A stretch of DNA of 22,945 bases, from positions 1 to 22,945 of IMG/VR virus record IMGVR_UViG_3300034407_000244. One strand, written 5' to 3'. The translations under genes were made by a program, and so were the position numbers. Under the pieces are notes generated by a model. It searched no databases. It was not told the DNA's origin and saw only the letters and a list, made by a program, of their open reading frames with translations. Positions 20,183 through 22,945 of this stretch are shown here, one piece after another (the stretch's first letter is position 1; each line of letters opens with the position of its first letter). This stretch comes from a virus.

Positions 20183-21720
20183 CTATCCCCATCTGCTCTT
20201 AAATCTACTCTTGGTGTACCAAGTCTCCAATTTACACCTTGTGTTGTGCTTTCTACTCTAAGTCCAAATGACCTTCCACGCAACCTTAAATGATTAAGTT
20301 CCGTGGTCGGTGATACAGTATTCGTAGATGTTTTGACAAAACCACCACTTGGACTACGTTGTGCTTTCAAAGAAAACACGGCTTGTTTATTATCGTTACT
20401 CAAACCACTATCACTGTTATCAAAGCTAACATCTGGTATCATACGTCTTAAAAAGACAAACTGATCTCCATCTTGCACATCTATTGGACTTGACTCTATG
20501 AAAGATGTAAATGCAGTTCCATCATTGTCGTTGCCTTTTTCATGGTTGTATACAAGGTTAGAGTCTGTTGCCATTGGATATTGATAAACACCTCTGTCTA
20601 TCCAAGAACTTCGTGCAAGACTGCCAACATACCAAATCTTTTGATCGTAATTATAAACTGCATATTTATCATTGTCACCAGTCCCACCATTTGATATTGA
20701 GTTTGTGGCTGATGGATAAAACCAAAACACTTCACCAAAAGCTGAATTAACACCTGCATATACTTTATCTGATTGTGTTTCGTTAAAATCTTGAAATATA
20801 TGATCTCTTACAGAACAAGGTAAAACTTGAACACGACCATCATATACATAAAAACGATCATATCCCATCCAAAATACTGCATCACCAACTGCAACTGCAC
20901 TATTAAATCCTCGTACAGTTGTATTACTTGCAAGTTGAGTAATACCAAATGTAAAAGGAGGACCTATGAACTGCATACTATGAACAGAAGTATCTGTTAA
21001 AACAATCATTTCTCTTCTTGTTTTTACTGCATTTATAATTTCTGAACCAGAACCTATCCTTAAATCACCTGCCGTATTAGTAGCAGTTGGAATCCATTGG
21101 AAAGGGTTTTCTTGTGTGCTAAATCTAATTAACAACCTGTCTTGTTCATTAGATCCTAAAGGATTAGAACCAAAACAAATAACATGACGATCTCTTTCAG
21201 ATACAATAACTTTTCTTGATTTTCTTGGAGCATCATCAGATTTTTCTATTAAATTTATAGCTCTTGTTGTAACTCCGTTTGTTTTATCCCAGTAAAAAAC
21301 AAAACCATCTCTTTCATTAAATATTAAATCCTCACCAAAATTGTCTTGTGACCATAATCTTAATGTTCCACCACCTACAACATCTGATGAAGCTGATCCC
21401 CATCCATCTGCACCCCAAGTACCTGCACCCCATCCATCGCCAGGTACAACAGTGTTAATACCTACGTTAAGTTGATACTCTGCATCTGCACTACCAGCAC
21501 TAGATAAAGCAGCGGCTGCATTTGCACTCAAAGTTATGACATAACTGTTATCGTTTGTAACAGAAGTCACAGAAAACTCGTTATTTAATTGAGTATTTAA
21601 ACTAGAATTACCTGTGTTAGCGTTACTAAATGTTACAAAGTCTCCTGCTATGGCTCCATGTAAGGTGTCATTTACAGTTACGCTTGTGCTATCAGTTGCC
21701 GATGTAAATGTTATAGCCAT
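20179..21720 (-). CDS. Tail hub / stabilization protein, C-terminal part (P22 gp10-like)
   Basis: 513 aa. Beta-rich and matching the larger part of the marine phage relative of P22 gp10, a packaged-DNA stabilization or tail-hub protein. Typical strings are HGAIAGDFVTFSNA near the N-terminus, NVGINTVVPGDGWGAGTWG, and GGTLRLWSQDNFGEDLIFNERDG (about 115-140), then VFWMGYDRFYVYDGRVQ and AVYNYDQKIW, repeats expected of a blade-like beta structure. The start codon ATG at 21720 shares one base with the stop of the 192-aa gene (TAATG), with no strong ribosome-binding site, so reinitiation is likely. The family is usually one polypeptide of 700-800 aa; here the N-terminal part is a separate gene. This is either true fission or a sequencing or assembly indel. 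Confidence 0.72.
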   Translation of the reverse strand: MAITFTSATDSTSVTVNDTLHGAIAGDFVTFSNANTGNSSLNTQLNNEFSVTSVTNDNSYVITLSANAAAALSSAGSADAEYQLNVGINTVVPGDGWGAGTWGADGWGSASSDVVGGGTLRLWSQDNFGEDLIFNERDGFVFYWDKTNGVTTRAINLIEKSDDAPRKSRKVIVSERDRHVICFGSNPLGSNEQDRLLIRFSTQENPFQWIPTATNTAGDLRIGSGSEIINAVKTRREMIVLTDTSVHSMQFIGPPFTFGITQLASNTTVRGFNSAVAVGDAVFWMGYDRFYVYDGRVQVLPCSVRDHIFQDFNETQSDKVYAGVNSAFGEVFWFYPSATNSISNGGTGDNDKYAVYNYDQKIWYVGSLARSSWIDRGVYQYPMATDSNLVYNHEKGNDNDGTAFTSFIESSPIDVQDGDQFVFLRRMIPDVSFDNSDSGLSNDNKQAVFSLKAQRSPSGGFVKTSTNTVSPTTELNHLRLRGRSFGLRVESTTQGVNWRLGTPRVDLRADGDR

Positions 21721-22298
21721 TATGACTCATCCAAAAAATCAGTTACTGTTATGTTTGTTGGCACAACTGTTGTTTCTATAGTTAAATCACCAACTTCACC
21801 TGTAGCTGAAGGAATAGGATTAGTAAGTGCAACTGTTGCTGTACCAATTTCTCCAGTGCCAGAGACTCCAGTTACAAGTGCTGGAGCTAATGTATCGTTA
21901 GCTAGTGCATTAATTGACACTGTTCCTACAGCAGTTGTTCCAGCATTTCCAGAAACTGAAGCAATTATAGTTTGCCCACCTAAATCAAAAACAACCTCTC
22001 CACTTACCACTTTTCTTCTAAGTGGTGTAATATCATTGTACCCTTGAGATTCTTCTATATAAAATTTAATCTCTGTACCTAATCCTAAATAATTATTGCC
22101 TTGTAAGTTTGCCCAAGCGTGTAGTGATCTTGAAGTCCCTAAAAAAGTAGAACCACTGTACTTCTCCCAACCACCTAGTTTCTCTGGATAGCCAAAACGA
22201 AAACGAACTTTATCACAATCGTTCCAACCACCTTTATTTGAGTAAGATGTTGTCTCTTTATTTATTCCTGGTCTGAACTTTAAAGACGTTATAGGCAC
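21720..22298 (-). CDS. Tail hub protein, N-terminal part with repeat insertion
   Basis: 192 aa. Residues 1-96 are the expected N-terminus of the tail-hub family: ITSLKFRPGINKETTSYSNK, GGWNDCDKVRFRFGYPEKLG, then AWANLQGNNYLGLGTE and ITPLRRK. Residues 97-192 are an extra segment of three short beta repeats: SGNAGTTAVGTVSIN, SGTGEIGTATVALT and ATGEVGDLTIETT. This ATG-x-VG type repeat is frequent in marine phage fibres. The frame then stops one base before the C-terminal part begins. The start is GTG at 22298, two bases after the stop of the 190-aa gene, with no good ribosome-binding site, so coupling is likely. The extra module may explain why the gene is split: it lies right at the junction. 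Confidence 0.72.
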   Translation of the reverse strand: MPITSLKFRPGINKETTSYSNKGGWNDCDKVRFRFGYPEKLGGWEKYSGSTFLGTSRSLHAWANLQGNNYLGLGTEIKFYIEESQGYNDITPLRRKVVSGEVVFDLGGQTIIASVSGNAGTTAVGTVSINALANDTLAPALVTGVSGTGEIGTATVALTNPIPSATGEVGDLTIETTVVPTNITVTDFLDES

Positions 22299-22300
22299 GA

Positions 22301-22873
22301 TTAAATCTCATCTGGAAAATCATATATTGGTGGATTACCCGTTGGGTTACCATCACTATCAAATGGTGTGTCAAACAATGCTTTGAATTGTGTTAAATTA
22401 GAACAATTATTTATAGCTGTTTCTATTGACGCACATTTTGTTCTAACAGCATCTCTATAGGTAGCTACATCACTATCTATAGCAGTATTTTTTTCGGACT
22501 TTCTAACAATTTGCCAATCCCATTTAGATAAAAGATTATATGCCCTTTCTTTTGTTTGATTTATCCAAATAGATTTTAAACCTAGAGTTATTATTTGTTT
22601 GCCAGTAATTGGGTCTAAAACTGCATTTCCATCATCATCAACTGCATTTACGTCTGCAAGATCTCGTTCTATTAATGAGCCATTTTCTTGCCTACCCAAA
22701 TAAAATCTATTATCAAAAGGTTCTTCTGATGCAGGAGGATCTTCCCAAGTTAAACCTTCTGATGTTTTCTTTTCACTTGACCACCTTGACCATGTTGCAG
22801 GATGCTGAGTGCCATTATCTGCTACCCATGCTTTTCCTACTTTTATTATTCTTCCATTATGTTTCCAAGGCAT
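22301..22873 (-). CDS. Tail-associated protein with tail-assembly-chaperone-like C-terminus
   Basis: 190 aa. The N-terminus (PWKHNGRIIKVGKAWVADNG, then HPATWSRWSSE) resembles the opening segment of marine phage tail proteins. Residues about 110-152 show RAYNLLSKWDWQIVRKSEKN and VATYRDAVR, the R-x-x-x-LL-x-x-x-DW-x-x-x-R and YR-x-x-(L/V)R pattern of phage tail assembly chaperones (Phage_tail_APC type). Expected job: folding or attachment of the fibre encoded just upstream. ATG at 22873 with GGGAG 7 nt upstream. The gene follows the receptor-binding tail gene by 11 nt and precedes the split hub, as in many marine podoviruses. Confidence 0.65.
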   Translation of the reverse strand: MPWKHNGRIIKVGKAWVADNGTQHPATWSRWSSEKKTSEGLTWEDPPASEEPFDNRFYLGRQENGSLIERDLADVNAVDDDGNAVLDPITGKQIITLGLKSIWINQTKERAYNLLSKWDWQIVRKSEKNTAIDSDVATYRDAVRTKCASIETAINNCSNLTQFKALFDTPFDSDGNPTGNPPIYDFPDEI

Positions 22874-22884
22874 AGTCTATCTCC

Positions 22885-22945
22885 CTATCTTGCATTACTA
22901 AATTTAAATGGCTGTTCTGCAAAAGCCATATAGATGTATGTTCCA
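22885..22945 (-). CDS. C-terminal end of a tail / receptor-binding protein (partial)
   Basis: Runs off the right edge; only the last 19 residues and TAG are present: GTYIYMAFAEQPFKFSNAR. The Y-I-Y-M-A-F-A-E-x-P-F-K-x-x-N-A-R ending is one I know from concanavalin-like or tail-fibre proteins of marine phages, so the gene upstream is very likely the receptor-binding tail protein. The frame is fixed by the stop at 22885-22887 and it lies 11 nt before the 190-aa gene. Confidence 0.7.
   Translation of the reverse strand, partial: GTYIYMAFAEQPFKFSNAR

Noticed and set aside
21751-22047. 98-aa plus-strand frame over the hub insertion
   Set aside because: Valine/proline/threonine composition mirrors the antisense of the beta repeats; no ribosome-binding site.
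1-22945. CRISPR array, insertion sequences, rRNA
   Set aside because: No regularly spaced direct repeats, no transposase and no rRNA-like sequence were seen.

Overview
The window is a stretch of a tailed-phage genome, most likely a short-tailed (podovirus-type) marine phage. The sequence is AT-rich, and genes are packed with stop/start overlaps. All but one of the genes I support read leftward on the minus strand. The protein repertoire (ejection proteins with the GAFGGSR motif, a P22-gp10-like tail hub, a receptor-binding tail ending in YIYMAFAEQPF, DUF1064, a Sak4-type ATPase) resembles uncultured marine phages. The host is probably a marine proteobacterium, but nothing here proves that. 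No DNA polymerase, RNA polymerase, integrase, large terminase, portal or capsid gene is present, so the rest of a circular or permuted genome lies outside the window.

Layout, read in the direction of transcription (right to left). Positions 22945-13297 are the virion module: the end of a tail/receptor-binding gene, a tail-assembly-like protein, a tail hub encoded by two genes, a small structural protein, and four internal or ejection proteins. A T4-type lysozyme follows (12851-13300). The only plus-strand gene, a small ribbon-helix-helix regulator (12674-12886), sits at this boundary; it is convergent with the lysozyme and its start codon is 12 nt from that of the divergent DUF1064 nuclease. 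Positions 12207-4700 are the replication and recombination module: a coiled-coil-like protein, Sak4-like ATPase, SSB-like protein, SF2 helicase, small DUF6378-like protein, Cas4-like exonuclease and TOPRIM primase-helicase, ending at a clear intrinsic terminator (4677-4696). Positions 4566-909 carry many small genes, a tRNA-Cys, an ImmA/IrrE-type metalloprotease and a 408-aa protein of unknown function. TerS (216-728) is the last gene, flanked by two structured, repeat-rich non-coding stretches.

Regulation: two near-identical sigma70-type promoters (4539-4566 and 12248-12275) share TTGACATATATGTAAT, which contains the palindrome ACATATATGT. They would drive the small-gene and replication operons. 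The RHH protein is a plausible regulator.

The most unusual signal is an exact 9-mer, CGAACAATT, found at 18 loci (19 occurrences counting both strands). It occurs in both orientations, in all three codon phases and in non-coding DNA, with clusters at 1-166 and 997-1230 and one perfect 14-bp palindromic version at 16260-16273. My rough base-composition estimate predicts fewer than one occurrence. It looks like a phage-specific protein-binding or DNA-processing site. Two small genes (42 and 58 aa) not long enough for usual ORF cut-offs were also found by reading overlaps and ribosome-binding sites.
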